Assembly (NCBI GenBank): GCA_025093555.1
Contig: JAIWNF010000005.1
Location: 558,001-622,000, forward strand
Direction of reading: 5' to 3'
DNA length: 64,000 nt
Source of the DNA: Circinella umbellata
Taxonomy: Eukaryota; Mucoromycota; Mucoromycetes; Mucorales; Lichtheimiaceae
Part shown: in pieces, positions 1 through 12,980 of the stretch
Layout of the letters: each line of letters opens with the position of its first letter
Numbering within the stretch: position 1 is the stretch's first letter
Translations under genes and position numbers: made by a program
The notes under the pieces: model-generated
The model's database searches: none
What the model was told of the DNA's origin: nothing
What the model saw: only the letters and a program-made list of their open reading frames with translations

Positions 1-1067
1 CCTTCTTCCTTCTTTTCAGCACCCTTCTTTTCATCACCCTTCTTATCTCCCTTCTTTTCCTTCTTCTACAAAAACCATTACAGACCGATTGCATATGTTA
101 GTTATCGTTGATCAAGGTATACCCAGAATGGAACGAAGCAAAAAAAAAAAAAAAAAAAAACTTACAGGAGCTTCGGGTTCAGGAACATCATCCAAGTTGA
201 TTTCCAAAAGAGCAAAATTCTTGACCAAATCATTCTTGATAACAACAATGTTTTGTATCAAATCAAACCATCGCAATACATTAGGTGTAGACTTGACGCG
301 AAGGTTTTTCTATTATACATATATATCGATACGGGAAAAATGGTTCAGTTTATATGTGATTAATGCGTAACAAAAATTAAAAAAAATATATTACTTACAG
401 AGATTTGGTGAACGTGAGCAAATACGATTAAATCAGCCAAAGAAATTTGGTTACCAACCAAAAATGTACGACCAAGCAAATGTTCGTTCAATTTCTAAAT
501 AAATATATAAATAAACATTAGTATATGTTCTTTCTATTTGAATACAAGAAACAAACTAGTTTTTATCTAACCTGAAGAGCTGCATTCAATTCCTTAGAAG
601 GAACACCCTTGAACGCAGTAAGAGCCCAGCTGGACCATGCTTCAATCTGTTCCCATTTATTAAGAAATATATATTTTTTAGTCTATTATCGCGACCCATT
701 ACAGGATAAAAAATAAACGCGTGTTTAAAAAAAAAAAACTAACCTCAGCTTGGTTTTCTTTACCATCGCCTAAAAGTTCAGGTTGAGTCTTGGAAGCAAG
801 ATATTTGCAAATGGTTGTAACGCCATCATATTTTTCTCCAGACACCTTTTATTTTTTGATTACCATTAATTTTAGCTATCAAATTCATTTTCATAGACAA
901 AAAAAAATATACAAAATAAAAAGAAAGCCGGATAAAACCATTCTTACTTCCAAAGATACATCAGTGGCAGTTTCAATGTTAGCAACACTTTCAGCCTTTG
1001 TATACTTATAAACAAGAAGGACTTCAGTAGCCGAATTCTCGGGTAATTTAAGAATTGCTGCTGCCAT
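1..1067 (-). CDS. Arc1/AIMP-like aminoacyl-tRNA synthetase cofactor, N-terminal part (3' end outside window)
   Basis: Exons read 948-1067, 744-845, 572-646, 399-494, 166-309 and <1-65, all in phase 0, giving about 200 residues from MAAAILKLPENS. The first ~170 residues look like a GST-C-like fold; the segment PNVLRWFDLIQN resembles the conserved LRWxDxxQN segment of yeast Arc1p. A lysine/glutamate-rich linker (KKEKKGDKKGDEKK) follows at the window edge, as in Arc1/AIMP1, where it leads to a C-terminal EMAPII tRNA-binding domain that is not visible here. Known role of the family: binds tRNA and tethers methionyl- and glutamyl-tRNA synthetases in the cytosol. The alternative is eEF1B-gamma, which also has a GST domain plus K-rich linker, but its typical N-terminal thioredoxin-like motif is absent. 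The gene is truncated by the window, not by mutation. Confidence 0.65.
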
Positions 1068-1699
1068 TATTATTTTTATTAGAACAAGGAAACAAGTTCG
1101 TTCTCTGAATGGGATTTCAAGTTAAAGAATGATAATGATTGACTCAGAAACATAGCCCCCCCACTCCGCGATTTTTTTCGTGTGGCTTGTAAGTAGTTCT
1201 GAATAATAAGCTTTTTTTTTATAAATAACCCCAATATATGGTTAACTATTCTGAAATAAACGAAACCAAAAAGAGAAACAAATTGATGGCAGTAATGTAT
1301 AGTCAACAGGAAAAGTAAATTGTTATATAGTTTGCAAATACATTAGTATTCTTGATGTTCTTGTAACTCTGATTCCCCTTTTTTACTCGACGTGTTTTTT
1401 TTCTCACCTTTCTTTTTATTTGAATTATTTCCTTTTTCTCATAAAATTATGCAAAACACTTAGAATTCAATATAATAAGAGCTATTATATAATATTATAA
1501 CTATAATATGAAAGTAAAAAACAGAAAGAAAACAAAGAACATTATAAGATATAACTTTGGTTTATTCATGAGAGAATATAAAAACATATGTAATTCAAAA
1601 AATGGAGTTTTGCATGATAAATGTCGGTTACAAATAAAGGTGACACAAAATAAAAGGGAAAAATTCAATCAAGTCAGTATAGTAAACCTTTGCAGCGAA
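1068..1699. other. intergenic, upstream of the Arc1-like gene
   Basis: AT-rich sequence with no supportable gene. Short ORFs here are composition artefacts. It must contain the promoter of the minus-strand Arc1-like gene; no clear core element was identified. Confidence 0.5.
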
Positions 1700-2540
1700 T
1701 TCCTTAATTACCCTGGCGGTCGTTGAAACCATAGCAGCCATATTCAGCCTTCAATGCATTCTTGAAATCATTCCAAGTGCAATTCTTGTTCTTTTTAAGA
1801 AATTAATTTTTAATGCTAGTTAAATCTTCAGATAAACATGAAAGAATTAATCTTTGCCATTCATCATTAGGCTTCAATCCATGAGTAATAATAATATTCT
1901 TAAAGGCTAAACAACATTCAACAGGAGTTTCGAAAATTCATGAACTCTTGTCATTATCATACGTAACCTTAGATTCCCACTGGAAAACAAAGGTAACCCC
2001 TTAGGTACACGTACAAACTTATTAGCCATAGCTTTCTCACTTTCGTGATTCTTATTAGACCTTTCTGATCTTTTTTCAACTACCTCAGTAGATTTCACAA
2101 GTTGTTCGTAAGTTTCGGTCAATTGAGCCATAACTTCCTTCTTCAACTTGCTTTTCTGTTGGAGCTTCATTAACTCATCAGGTTTTCCCTTTGCAACTGC
2201 CCTAGCTAATTTAATAGCTTCATTAACGAGCTGAGCTTTCAAATCAATAATAGAATTATCAAATCTTTGAGTTCATTGTCAGTAAAGATGACTTCAGATG
2301 AAGCATTGCTACCCCTGTCATCATCATCATTCTTTTCAGAGGATGAAGAGCTTTTGCTCCCGCTGCTTTCGTCAGCTTCAGACATGTTAATATCTTCATC
2401 ACAATAAAGTTGACCATTCCCCTCGTACTTTTCAAGCCTTTCAAGATCTTTGTCTACTTAAGTTTCGACATCAGCATTCTTGTTTCTTAACCTGGAAATC
2501 ACGTTCTTGGTTGAATTCTGGAGCTCTTTTGAGCAGACAT
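1700..2540 (-). pseudogene. decayed LTR-retrotransposon Gag-like gene
   Basis: Read on the minus strand, a possible start MSAQKSSRIQ lies near 2540. An acidic Ser/Asp-rich stretch, a charged helical segment and a Gag-like core follow, including KFVRVPKGLPLF (about 2010), FETPVECCLAFKNIII (about 1905) and GLKPNDEWQRLILSCL (about 1850). The arrangement 'LPxFxW ... F ... C..HGLxxxxEW.R.L..CL' is typical of Gag proteins of Ty3-type and related elements in Mucoromycota. The frame is broken by several in-frame stops and at least two frameshifts, so no intact protein is possible. No LTRs, protease or reverse transcriptase were recognised nearby, so this is a fragment. Confidence 0.6.
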
Positions 2541-2829
2541 ATTGTTAAAATAATAAAGCGTTTTGTTTTTAAAGAGATTGTAAAAATGTTAAATCAACTA
2601 AAATAAAAATATATAGACGTAAAAATACAGTCAAATACAAGATGCTCTTTATTACAATAACTAGGGTAGGGTATGTGATATTTGGTTATTTTGATACGTA
2701 TGACGATATTCAATATCATTATTTGAACCTTCCACCAAAAGAGCGGTAAGATTAACAAATGCTGATCTACAAAAAGTTGTTGTATTAACTTATTCTTGAC
2801 TGTAGATACAAAAATAAAAACACGATTCA

Positions 2830-4905
2830 AGTCTGCATATTACCAGTCAAACCGAAACCAATGGACGATTTTCTTGAACCACTATTCATAAACTGCGTAG
2901 ACTTCAGAAAGCTGGACTAGAAGTCAAGTGCTCTAGTGGTGTATTTCGCTTGAATGTCCATTTAATGCTCATAAGCGGTGACATAATAGCCGTTCAAGAA
3001 CTTGTCTATCATTCGTACAGAGCTTTATATGGATGCCGGATATGTCCTATCCGAACCATAAACGCAGTGAGTCTTGAAGGTGCTGGGAATGGTAACTATT
3101 TTCGAGGCTTGTGCGGCATTCTTCAGCAATTCCGAGATATTGTACAATCTATAGATGGTGCCCCAGTAAGTGTTTGACAACTGTTGTGAAATAGAGTAAT
3201 TGTATTTATCTATAATATAGTCTTTTTTGATAAAGAAAAAAACAAAATTTTCAGAACTGGAAAGCTTCCATGGTGCATCGTTCTTTTGTTTGGATGAAAT
3301 CCACTTGATCGGTGCAAATGTGTCTAAGCGTATCAGGGAAATGATTAGTGGTTCTTTTAAGAATTCTACTACATCATTTGAACTAGGTACAGAAAAAAGA
3401 CAAATTATTGGAAGCTCTGTTGAAGCCTCTGCCAATACGATCCCATCATCGATATTCGAGGGTGACTTTAGGAATAAGTTGGATACGTCATCTTTTGCTA
3501 TATATATGACTATTATACTTACTCGACCTATAGATTATCATACGAAACCTGGTAATATGAGATCGGTGAATTGAATTTGCTTTTTACTGTTTGTTGTCCT
3601 AACAATGGTTTGTGACATGCTTGAGATACAGCTTGGGGCTGAGCAAGCAAAAGCTGTTGTCGATGCACTAGTTTCCTTGGTAACAGGATGTGCCATCGCA
3701 TTAGCTTGGAAAATATCTGAAGACGATCTTGTGAAGATGGAAAGGTAGGATATTTAGTTTTAGTAGATTTATTTATATAAATGTTTAATATTATATTAAC
3801 CAATGAGTGATTGTAGTTAATTTGTTCAATGGCACCAGTATATGCACGATGCTGTTCCAGTGAACATGTATTCCTCGAACATGCATTATCTTCGTCATAT
3901 ACCAGAAATTGTAAAGTTGCTTGGACCACTTCGTTGCATCAGTGCATGATCAATGGAGCGAGCCATAGGTAAATCAACGTTCTGCAAAATTTAAAGTGTA
4001 TATATACAAAAGTATAATAAATATTAATATAATCTATGTCGGATTCTTTAAAAAACTTATTAAATCACAAAAAAACCCAGGAGTCAATGCTGGCAACATA
4101 CTTCGTTGTCAGCAGGCATGCAGATATTATAACTCGCTGTTAGAGGATAAAGAAGGACCCAAAGAAGATGTAGATGATGAACAACAACGAGCAACAGCAT
4201 ATTCCATTAACTGTACCGATGAAGGAGATGAAAAACACAGTTGTGGGATCATTATGAAAGTAGTATTGTTGATTACATCGATGTCAACTTAAGACATTAT
4301 CTGGTGAAGTTTTGGAGACTCAAGTTCCCTAACCATAGAATTGATTACAATGATATTACTGACCATATTATAGTAGGGCGAAGACTTTATATGAATAAAA
4401 CAGTATATGATCCAATTAAGACGACGAGGAAGACGGATAAACTATGTCATTTTGTCAAGATGGATATAGAAGTAGACATAAAAAAAAGCCAGACGCAATG
4501 CTCCAGTGGATCTGCAAGTTCAGACATTTTTTTGGAGAAGTTATCTTGTACTTTGTGCATGAATATAACGGTAAAGTAGAACATGCTTGCTAAAAGAGTA
4601 GATAATAGATTTAACCATTTATTTTCATTGGTAGACAAAAAGCAAATATTGTGTTTTGTAGACATTCTTAATGGCGTAGGTCTCAATAGTGCTGGTTGTC
4701 CGAGTGTGGCCCATACACAATAGGTCATACTGGTGGTAAACGTTACGCTCTTGAAGTGGAAGCAGTCACCTGTCATGCTGGTATTTTAAGCATACCATTG
4801 ACAGCTGGATCAATAACTGACAATGTAACAACTCATCGTAATTATTATACTTACTCAAAAATGGTACCTAAAACCATTGTAGTCGGTGATGTGGGTTTAC
4901 TTTAA
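2830..4905 (+). pseudogene. decayed TNP2/DUF4218-type DNA transposase
   Basis: Fragments in successive frames follow the order of TNP2-like (CACTA/Plavaka-type) transposases. They are PMDDFLEPL near 2860, an ISGDIIA...YGCRICPIR block at 2965-3060, a FHGASFFCLDEIHLIG block at 3265-3315, and a block at 3640-3750 (GCAIALAWKISEDDL). A DUF4218-like segment follows at 3830-3970 (MHYLRHIPEIVKLLGPL then SMERAIG), and C-terminal pieces run to about 4905. Several stops and frameshifts separate the blocks, for example after 3174 and 3574. Known role of the family: cut-and-paste transposition. The copy is dead; terminal inverted repeats were not identified by eye. It lies directly next to the Gag relic on the opposite strand. 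Confidence 0.65.
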
Positions 4906-5329
4906 AGAAAACAAACCAGACAAACCATCGAATTTACTATCTTTTTTTATTACTAATATTCATTTATTGATTCATACAGCTTCTTTTTTATTATTATCAT
5001 TTTCATATATCTTCTTTTCACATTTATATTTCATCTCTTCAAACATCTTTCTCGTTTTCTTCCGCGCTTTTTTATATTTTTCATTTCATTCATAGCTTAA
5101 AAGCATAATTTGACAATACTTATTTTATTATACATCTTTTATAAGTTTAAACGCAAGTTCAATAACTCAATTAACATTATAGCTTCAAACAGTACTCTAT
5201 ATATATTTAGAGCTCAATATATGTTTATCCTTCTAATTCGCCATTACTTTTACTTTTGGTTGGTATATACTTTTACGCCTACATATTATATTAATTTTCC
5301 TGATACAAGTGCCAATTGAACTAAATATG

Positions 5330-5600
5330 TTACATGTAAACCATATATGATTTTACATGACTTTACAAAATTTTACAGTATTTACCCAATTCTCAAATAG
5401 ATAAGTCCATAGGATTTTTACATGATTTCACAGGATTTAATAGGATTTTACAGTGTTTACAACACCAATATCATTTTAGTTTTGGTCCACAGGTTTCTTA
5501 CATGATTTCACAGGATTTTACAAGATGCACAGGATTTTTCTCGTCCTAATTCCAAAATAAGAATAGTGCAAAGGATTTTTACAGGATTTCACAACCTTTC
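5330..5600. repeat. short interspersed direct repeats (TTTACA / ACAGGATTT family)
   Basis: The motif ACATGATTTCACAGGATTT occurs at about 5419-5437 and 5499-5517. Related words (GGATTTTTACA, TTTTACAGT, CACAGGATTT) recur across the 270 bases. The pattern looks like the subterminal repeats of a DNA transposon and lies just downstream of the transposase relic, so it may be that element's 3' end. The association is inference. Confidence 0.5.
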
Positions 5601-6314
5601 GCTCTCTAAAAAAAATTAATTCTGTATAGGCTCCAGGCATAGCAACAGATTTTATTAAGTCGAGTTCCTATTGGCTTAGATTACTAATTTTATAAACTTC
5701 TTCTCTGATTGGCTTTAGTGGCCCCATCCATCGTGATAAAATGTGTTCGGAGTTAATGAGATCATTACCTTTTGAGAATGTCCATGAACACGAAATGTTA
5801 AAAAAACCTTAAGAATAGATCTTGACTTTACTACTTTAGGGAATTAGAAGAATATTTATCGTATCTTCTATTTTAAATTAAAAAGTCTATTGTTTTATAT
5901 TATAATTCTTAATAGTATTAGTGTAAAAAAAAGAAAAGATAGAATTATCAAAACAAGTCAAGTAATTTAATTGAATTCTGTTGGGGAATACAAAAAAAAT
6001 TGGTTTACTTGGAAACAGTGGAATAATCATATGATATCGGATAAAAGAAATCTTTTCGGCTTGCCGGCAAATTCATGCACCCGAGTTTTTCTGGCTCTCC
6101 TGCCGAAATTCCTTGTAACTCAAAAATGGAAAATGAGGGGCGTGAAGATTGAATTTGTTTAAAAGAAGCTGACTTTTTTTGTTATTCAAAGGGATAAAAC
6201 TCACCCCAGCAGAGAGAGCTGTATTTGTAAGATTTTCTTTTAACTTTCTTTATCCTTTTTTTTTACTCTTTTCAGAGGATCCCGTGCCTTTCTTTATATA
6301 TTGACATCGCTACG
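5601..6314. other. intergenic, upstream of CWH43
   Basis: AT-rich spacer of about 700 bases between the transposon remains and CWH43. A GCCGGCAAATTC segment near 6063 is unusually GC-rich for the area. The short ORF at 5971-6162 has no recognisable features. Confidence 0.4.
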
Positions 6315-9300
6315 ATGGCTGAAAAGTCAAGTTTTTCAGCTGGTACGGGTGCCGAACCAAACTTATTAACAAAGGTATGCAAAAGAAAACAATAACAAAA
6401 TTCATTGAACGCGTAAAACCAAAAAAAAAAAAAGTTAAACTCATCTTTATATATATATATATATATATCTTCTAACAGTTTGGTGCTAAATACGTTTCTT
6501 ACGCGCATACTATTTGTGCCTATAGTAAGATATCATTATAATATTCCTTTGAATTGAAATGAAGGAAATGTTTGACTAGCTATCTTTTGGTTCTTTTATA
6601 TACTAAAATTAAATAATTTTTTTTATATATTATATAGGTGCATTTCTTCTCGCGTTAGCTGTAGGTTGTTATACTCATTATTACAAGATTGTTCGTAATG
6701 AATATTTTGGATACCCTGAGGTAAAAAAAAAAGAATATATTTATGAGTTGGAGACAAAGAAAATGAAATGGGAAAGCGATAGCGTCTCTCTTTTTTTCCA
6801 ATTCATTAATAAAAATTGGGTATTCTATATAGGAATGGTTCCCAAGTGTTAGTGCAACTACTGGCGATAGATATCCTGCGCGTGCTATCTTTCAAATATT
6901 GATTGCATTGACATCAGGACCGCGTTTTATTCTTGTTATTTTATGGTACCTTTATACCACACGTTCAAGTTATTCAAGCTCACGTGGGTTCGGCAAGTTT
7001 TTGTTATTCGTTGGTATCATTCGAACAGTATCTTGCGGTGGTTGGGTTTATATCACTTCTACAGACGATCATCTTACCCATGATATTACTATGATCGTGT
7101 ATCTTGTATGTACCTTACCTTGGCAATTGGGAGTCATTTATACTAGCGCACGTAATAACCCTCAAGCACTTAAATGGCGTCGTATTTTGACAGCAGCATT
7201 CTTTACTACGTTACCACCTATGATTTATTACTTTTTACAGCATAAAATTCAAAAGGTTCCTGGTGGTAAAGTATTGTTATAATTTTTTCTTATATATATT
7301 ACGTCTTGGATATGAGACATGGGTCATTGAAAAGCGATTTGAAATATTACTATATTAATATTCGCATCATGGTTATTTATATATCTTTATCTATATCTAT
7401 AGCTTATACAACATATGCCTTCTTTGAATGGTCTTTGATTTTATATGATGTCGCATTCGATGCTGTAACTGCTCTTGATTTTCAAACATTTGAATTGGCT
7501 GTTGTGGATGTTTCTGGTGGTCATGCTGGTGCTATACCAATGACGAAGGAAGGGTATGCTGGCAATAATGTCTAGTTTATTTAGAAAACAATTTCATATT
7601 TTTTTTATCAAAAGTCACAAACAAATACAGCATTATCATAACCTTTTTAACATTCTTCTTTTTTTTTGTTTTTATTGTGATCTTTCTATTTCTCTCTTTC
7701 TCTCTTGTTATGATGCATTATGTTATTGAATCATCTTATATCATATATATAGTTCCTCAACTATTGGAAGGTAAGCATAGACTAGATTAATTGAATGGAA
7801 CTAAGATACTATTATTCAACAAAGATGGACTAATTAACTATATATGGCGGGGATGTTTGTATATATGCCGTCCATTTTTCTCTTTATATTTTTTTTAGTC
7901 CTGAAGATAATATCTCACCATCATTTTTACGCACATTGGTTAATGTAAGAGGATATGTCTCTGAAGTATATTTAGGTAAATATTTTAAAAAATCATTTGT
8001 AGCTAATGTAGTATGATGAAAGATATAAAAAGTAAAACTAATTCATTTTTTTTTATAATTATCAAGCTTTTGTATTCTGGTCCATGTTGTCATCTTTGGC
8101 TCTTTTGATTTGGTAAGTTTTTTTTAGTGTACTCGCAGTGTGTGTGTGTGTGTGTGTGTGTGAACATGTGTATTATCACATCTTCTTCTTGCTGAGCCTA
8201 ATCAAACAATTGGTATATGTTAGGTATTTCCCATTATGGTACATGGGTATTTCTGGCTACGAAGCTTTCTTATTGATTACCATTGCACCAATGGTATTAG
8301 GTATTCGTCTATTACGTCGTTTAATGGCCAAATATCGTGGCGTATTCCATCTTTTATCGTTAGTTGGCCCTGGTTCATTCCTTGCACAAGATCCCGCTTT
8401 ACGATTAACGCTGACAGCATGCGGATTAGGCTTGAGCATCACCACCTGGATGGCCACGTGGTTTGAAGCACGCGCACACGTTGGTACTTTGGAGCGTTCT
8501 ATCTTAATTTGGGGTATGGGTTTACTCGTACATAATGTTGTCAAGATGGCTTGGTGGACTGAAAACCCTATTTGGCCAATCATGCATCGTGCCAATGGTG
8601 GATGGAATGAAATTGGTATTGTTATTGCTGTTATTTCTTGTCTTGAAGTTATTCTTCGTGACGCAACGACGCCATTGTCTACACCAGCTGAACAGGACTT
8701 GTCGCCAGATAACACTTCCCCCAGTTCCAATTCCAGTACTGCCTTGGGTGGTGACACTAATAACAATAGTGGCAGCTGGTGGATGGCCGCTTTTGGTTTC
8801 GGTGGGGTCTTGTACTCTCTTCATGCATTTTTCACTGATTCTTCTGCCATTATGCGATACACTGTTGACGGTTACCCCAATTACGGCCCTGAACCTATTC
8901 CATGGGGTATCGCCACCATTGCGGCACTTGCTGGTGGTTTATTAGTTTCTTCATCCCGTCGTTTAACTACCAGTCCTGTCTATTATATTATTGGATTTCT
9001 TGGATGTACCGCATTTACTTATTTATCTGGATGGAATGGTTATTATGGTGGACTTGTCTTTGGATTTTATTCTATGTCAGTAATGCCAGCATTAGCTCGT
9101 GCTATTACAACACATCCGCCTTTCAAGACTCTCTTTACTGGATTCATGGTATATAATTTACTTTGCTTAGCCCATGTTTGGACCGTCGCTTATGAATTTG
9201 TTCCAGGTGGCCCTCTTTTACGTGAACGTACCCACTGGGTTTTAACTGCCATCATGCTTCTTATTGGTTGCGGCGTGGTCAGTGCACGTAAGCAAGCAAC

Positions 9301-10502
9301 ATGGGATGTTCAATTCAAAAAAATGGTACAATTACATATTATTAAATCTGCGCGTTCGTTGACACGTGTTGCATCGCTATTTGTCATTGTGGGTTCTGTT
9401 TTAATTGCTGCGAACCGATCAATTTCTGCTGTTATTCCTGCTCCATATCATCCAGCTGAAAAATCGTTTACAGCTGCTATTTGGACTATTCATTTTGCTC
9501 TTGACGATGATATGTGGGCAAGTGAAGTTCGTATGCGAGACGTCATTAAGGAATTGGAGTTGGATGTTGTTGGTAATTATTATCCTTTTTTTTCGAATAG
9601 TTGTGGCGCGATGAAGATAAAAAGGGGCGCAGCAATTATCGTTTTTTTTTCAATTTTGCTAAGTAAAATGGTTATGTTTATATAGGTCTTCTTGAATCGG
9701 ACACTATGCGTATTATCATGGGTAATCGCGATTGGGCACAATTTCTTGCTGAAGACCTGGGTTACTATGTAGACTATGTAAGTTTATTATATAGCATGTC
9801 ATATGACGTTATGCAGATGATGATAAATCACTAATAATAGCACAAAAAAAAAATCTAATTATCTATTTACTCCAAAAAAAAAAAAAACAGGGGCCATCTA
9901 CCATGAAGCATACTTGGGGATGTTTGATGCTTTCTAAATTCCCTATCATTAAATCAGAACATCATTTATTACCATCGCCTGTTGGTGAATTAGCCTGCGC
10001 CATTCATGCTACATTGGATGTCTATGGACAGCCCGTTGATTTTATTGTTAGCCACAATGGTCAGGAAGAAAACCCCGAGGACAGACGCCAGCAGACGACC
10101 GAACTTGCTCGTGTGATGCGGTCAAGTTCTAATCCATTTGTATTCTTAGGTTATGTCGTTACCAAACCCAAACAACCACTTTATTATAAATTATTTGATG
10201 ATGGAGATATGAATGATATTGATCCATCTGATTGGGATCGTTGGTGTCAATATATTGGTTATCGTGGTTTACGACGTGTTGGCTATGCACGCATCAGTCA
10301 TGGTAAAATTACTGACACAGAAATTCAAACGGGCAAGTTCCAAATCGTGGATAATCCTCAGGATTATTGGAAGGCATCGTATGAAAGAGTAGAAGAATCT
10401 CAAGTATTACCAGGATTACGATATCCAGCAATGTTCCGTGGTCGAGGTGTTCGTGGTCATCGTTACCATGTCTTTAATGAACCTCGTTATTATATTCATT
10501 AA
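6315..10502 (+). CDS. CWH43: CWH43-like GPI-anchor lipid remodelling protein
   Basis: Eleven exons: 6315-6374, 6479-6524, 6638-6720, 6833-7265, 7403-7553, 7753-7770, 7899-7975, 8067-8112, 8224-9572, 9686-9777, 9891-10502. They give about 988 residues, close to yeast Cwh43 (953). The N-terminal part is a multi-pass Frag1/DRAM/Sfk1 (PGAP2-like) domain starting at MAEKSSFSAGTG. The central part is a long multi-spanning region (PGAP2-interacting-protein-like). The C-terminus is a soluble endonuclease/exonuclease/phosphatase-like domain with the conserved segments ESDTMRIIMGNRDWAQFL, KHTWGCLMLSKFPI and SHNGQEENPEDRRQQT. Known role: replacement of the GPI lipid by ceramide in the ER membrane. One exon is only 18 nt. 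Two introns carry long simple repeats, (AT)n at about 6449 and (TG)n at 8139. All junctions preserve frame. Confidence 0.93.
8139..8162. repeat. (TG)12 microsatellite in a CWH43 intron
   Basis: Perfect TG dinucleotide run within the intron 8113-8223, between the exon ending SSLALLIW and the exon starting YFPLWYMG. Confidence 0.9.
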
Positions 10503-10968
10503 ATAATAATAATAATAATAATAATAATATTAATAATATTAATCAATTTTTATAGTAAATAATAATAATAATAATAATAATACTAATACTATCAGTCTCT
10601 TTTTTTTATATATAATTTTTAAACCGTTCTACTTTGTGTAATAGTTGAATTTGAAGGTGTTTGTTATTGTTATTATTATTCTTTTTCCGTAAAAAAAAAA
10701 GAAACTTTATTGTATAAAAGTTAAAGCCATATTTTACCAAAAGACCGACAGACGACGCTATTTTGTGCCTCCCTCTCACAGATAAAATGTTGGCGCCGCA
10801 TGACCAATTCTTACTACTATTTATTTACGTCTCCAATCTCCTTTTTTTGATTATTATATAAAACGTTTTAAAAAAAATTAATAAAGCCAAGCTTTTTTCT
10901 TTTTTAGCCTCTCTTTCTTCTTTCAAATTTTTTAAAAAATCATTTTTCAAGTCATAAGAAAAAAAAAT
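10503..10968. other. intergenic with AAT-trinucleotide runs
   Basis: The CWH43 stop codon runs straight into an (AAT)n tract (about 10503-10535), with a second at about 10558-10582, probably 3' UTR. CT-rich tracts at 10890-10925 precede the next gene and resemble a promoter/5' UTR. Confidence 0.5.
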
Positions 10969-12415
10969 ATGTCACTAGTAAATCTTGAACAAGTTGTTAC
11001 ACATTATACTTTATCAACTCATCCACGTAATGAATCCATTGTTGACTTAACCAATAAACGTACTGGTGAACTTGCCTTTATCAAAATCCGACATAAGGTA
11101 CCAGATATGTATGCCATTAGGCTCGTGGATCCAAGTAAATAACAGTTCTCTATCTCTCTCTGACTCGCTTTTATCTTAAATCTTAATTATTTATATCATA
11201 TATAAACGGAAAACTAATAAAAAAAATGCAATTTAACAGAAACTTTTGTGGCCTATGCTGAAACACATTGTAAAAGCGCCAACGAGCGTACACGCGAAAT
11301 TCTTTTACATTGTGGTGATGAAAATAATAAAGACGATGAAAAAGTGGCGCTTAAAGAAACATCAAGAATTGGGTTCGAATGGTGTTTCGAATGGGCTGAT
11401 GAAAAGTATCGTTGGTATGTTTATATTTTGTTTTTTCTACTTTCATATGTTAATGATGTTAGTGAGTGGCATAAAAAAAGTATTCCGAGACACAAAACTT
11501 CTTTTTTGCATTGTTTCTTATCATGCATCCCCTTAGGATCCGTGAGAATCGTATGAGTATGAGTAGTCCGTTAGAATGTCGACGTAAAACAGGTAAAGTA
11601 TAAACATTATAAAAAGATTTCTACATACATAAAACTAATTATATCCTTAATACTTGTTTTTTTTTTTCATTTCGATACTGAACACAAACAGGCGGAGGTG
11701 AAGTCTGTGTGGCAAAGTACTTACCCCGTGGCATTAAAAATGAATATTTCGGTTTGATTTCATTGCCTGGATACAATATGACCGGACTAGACGATCAGCA
11801 ACGCCGAGGACTTGAACTTATTCTATGTATATCTTTATTGACCATCCTTGACAAAGCTGATGGAAGTGGTTGGTCGATGATCAAACGTAATAATAATAAT
11901 GCTGCCTTAGAAACTAACGATAATAATACCAGCACTACCATGAACAGTACAACCAATGGTCGCAACAACAACAAAAAGACCGACTCCAGCACGGAACTAC
12001 CTATTACTCCTTCAACAAGTAAAAAAGAAGAGCAAAGACGTATTAAAATAGATCGTGAAGTGCAACAAATGTTAGAAAGAGATATACGACGATCCCAAAA
12101 GCAAATTTTACTTGAAGATAACTATACCAACAACATTAGGAAGCCAAGTTCATCCTCTGCTTCTTCTTCTAAAAATAATAGTCCTCAAGCATCCCCTATT
12201 CCTACTCCAACCACTTCTACCAAAACAGTAAGAACAACAGGATTGTCGCGACAAAAGTCAGCGTCATTACTCCGTGATCGTCTCACCAGTAGTCAATTAG
12301 CAAATATGAAACACCTGGATGCTACTGCAACTTTACAATTACCTGCAGCAGCTGCTGCTGCTAACAACACCGCAACACCATCCCTTGCAACTTTATTTTC
12401 TTCGCCACCACCACC

Positions 12416-12452
<37 letters not shown>

Positions 12453-12980
12453 ACAGTTCCGACAACCACGAAAATCACAAAAAACAAAAAACCAGTATCT
12501 GGTAACGGATCGTTGATGGCATCAACAAAAAGTAATAAAAGTACAGCTAGTTCTATGACAACAAGCCCTGCTACGACTCCATCCGCTTATTATTCGCCGA
12601 ATCCATTACCTTTTTATTGTTACGCACAGTCCTCTCAACAAACGTCGGTTTCATCCGGAGGAGCTAAAAGTGGTAGTAACAGCGTTGTACAATCTCATGG
12701 TGCAACGTCTGTTCGGTGGGATCACCATACTGAGCAACTACAACAACTACAAAAGCCTAGTTCTAATAAACGACCCAAAGCTCAACGACGGGTTTCTACA
12801 GGAGATCAAATTTTGCAACATCATTATCAATATCGACCAATGTACCCTCAACAACATCATCATCAAATGCATCTTCAGCAACAACATATTCATCATCAAC
12901 AACAGCAACAGCAACAACAACAACAACAACAACAACGTTATGCTACTGATTATTATAATTATAGTTACTTGTACAATTAA
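10969..12980 (+). CDS. conserved-looking fungal protein with low-complexity C-terminal tail, function unknown
   Basis: Exons 10969-11134, 11240-11414, 11537-11592 and 11692-12980 give about 561 residues starting MSLVNLEQVVTHY. Residues 1-185 form an ordered domain rich in predicted beta strands. It contains RIGFEWCFEWADEKYRW and a C-terminal helix LDDQQRRGLELILCISLLT, which resembles a widespread fungal domain of unknown function, possibly with a tubby/LURP-like fold. From about residue 190 the protein is disordered: N-, S- and T-rich, a PPPP plus poly-Thr run near 374, His-rich stretches and a poly-Gln run near 535-548. The tail ends ATDYYNYSYLYN. A charged helical segment (EEQRRIKIDREVQQML, about 245) may be a short coiled coil. 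The poly-Gln and poly-Thr codons are pure CAA/ACA repeats, prone to length change. I do not recognise a function. Confidence 0.8.

Noticed and set aside
1..1067. Translation elongation factor 1-gamma
   Set aside because: The GST-C plus Lys-rich linker would fit, but the N-terminus lacks the usual thioredoxin-like segment and the LRWFDLIQN segment fits Arc1/AIMP better.
8257..8824. Minus-strand ORFs inside CWH43
   Set aside because: Antisense to a large conserved exon; no motif of their own.
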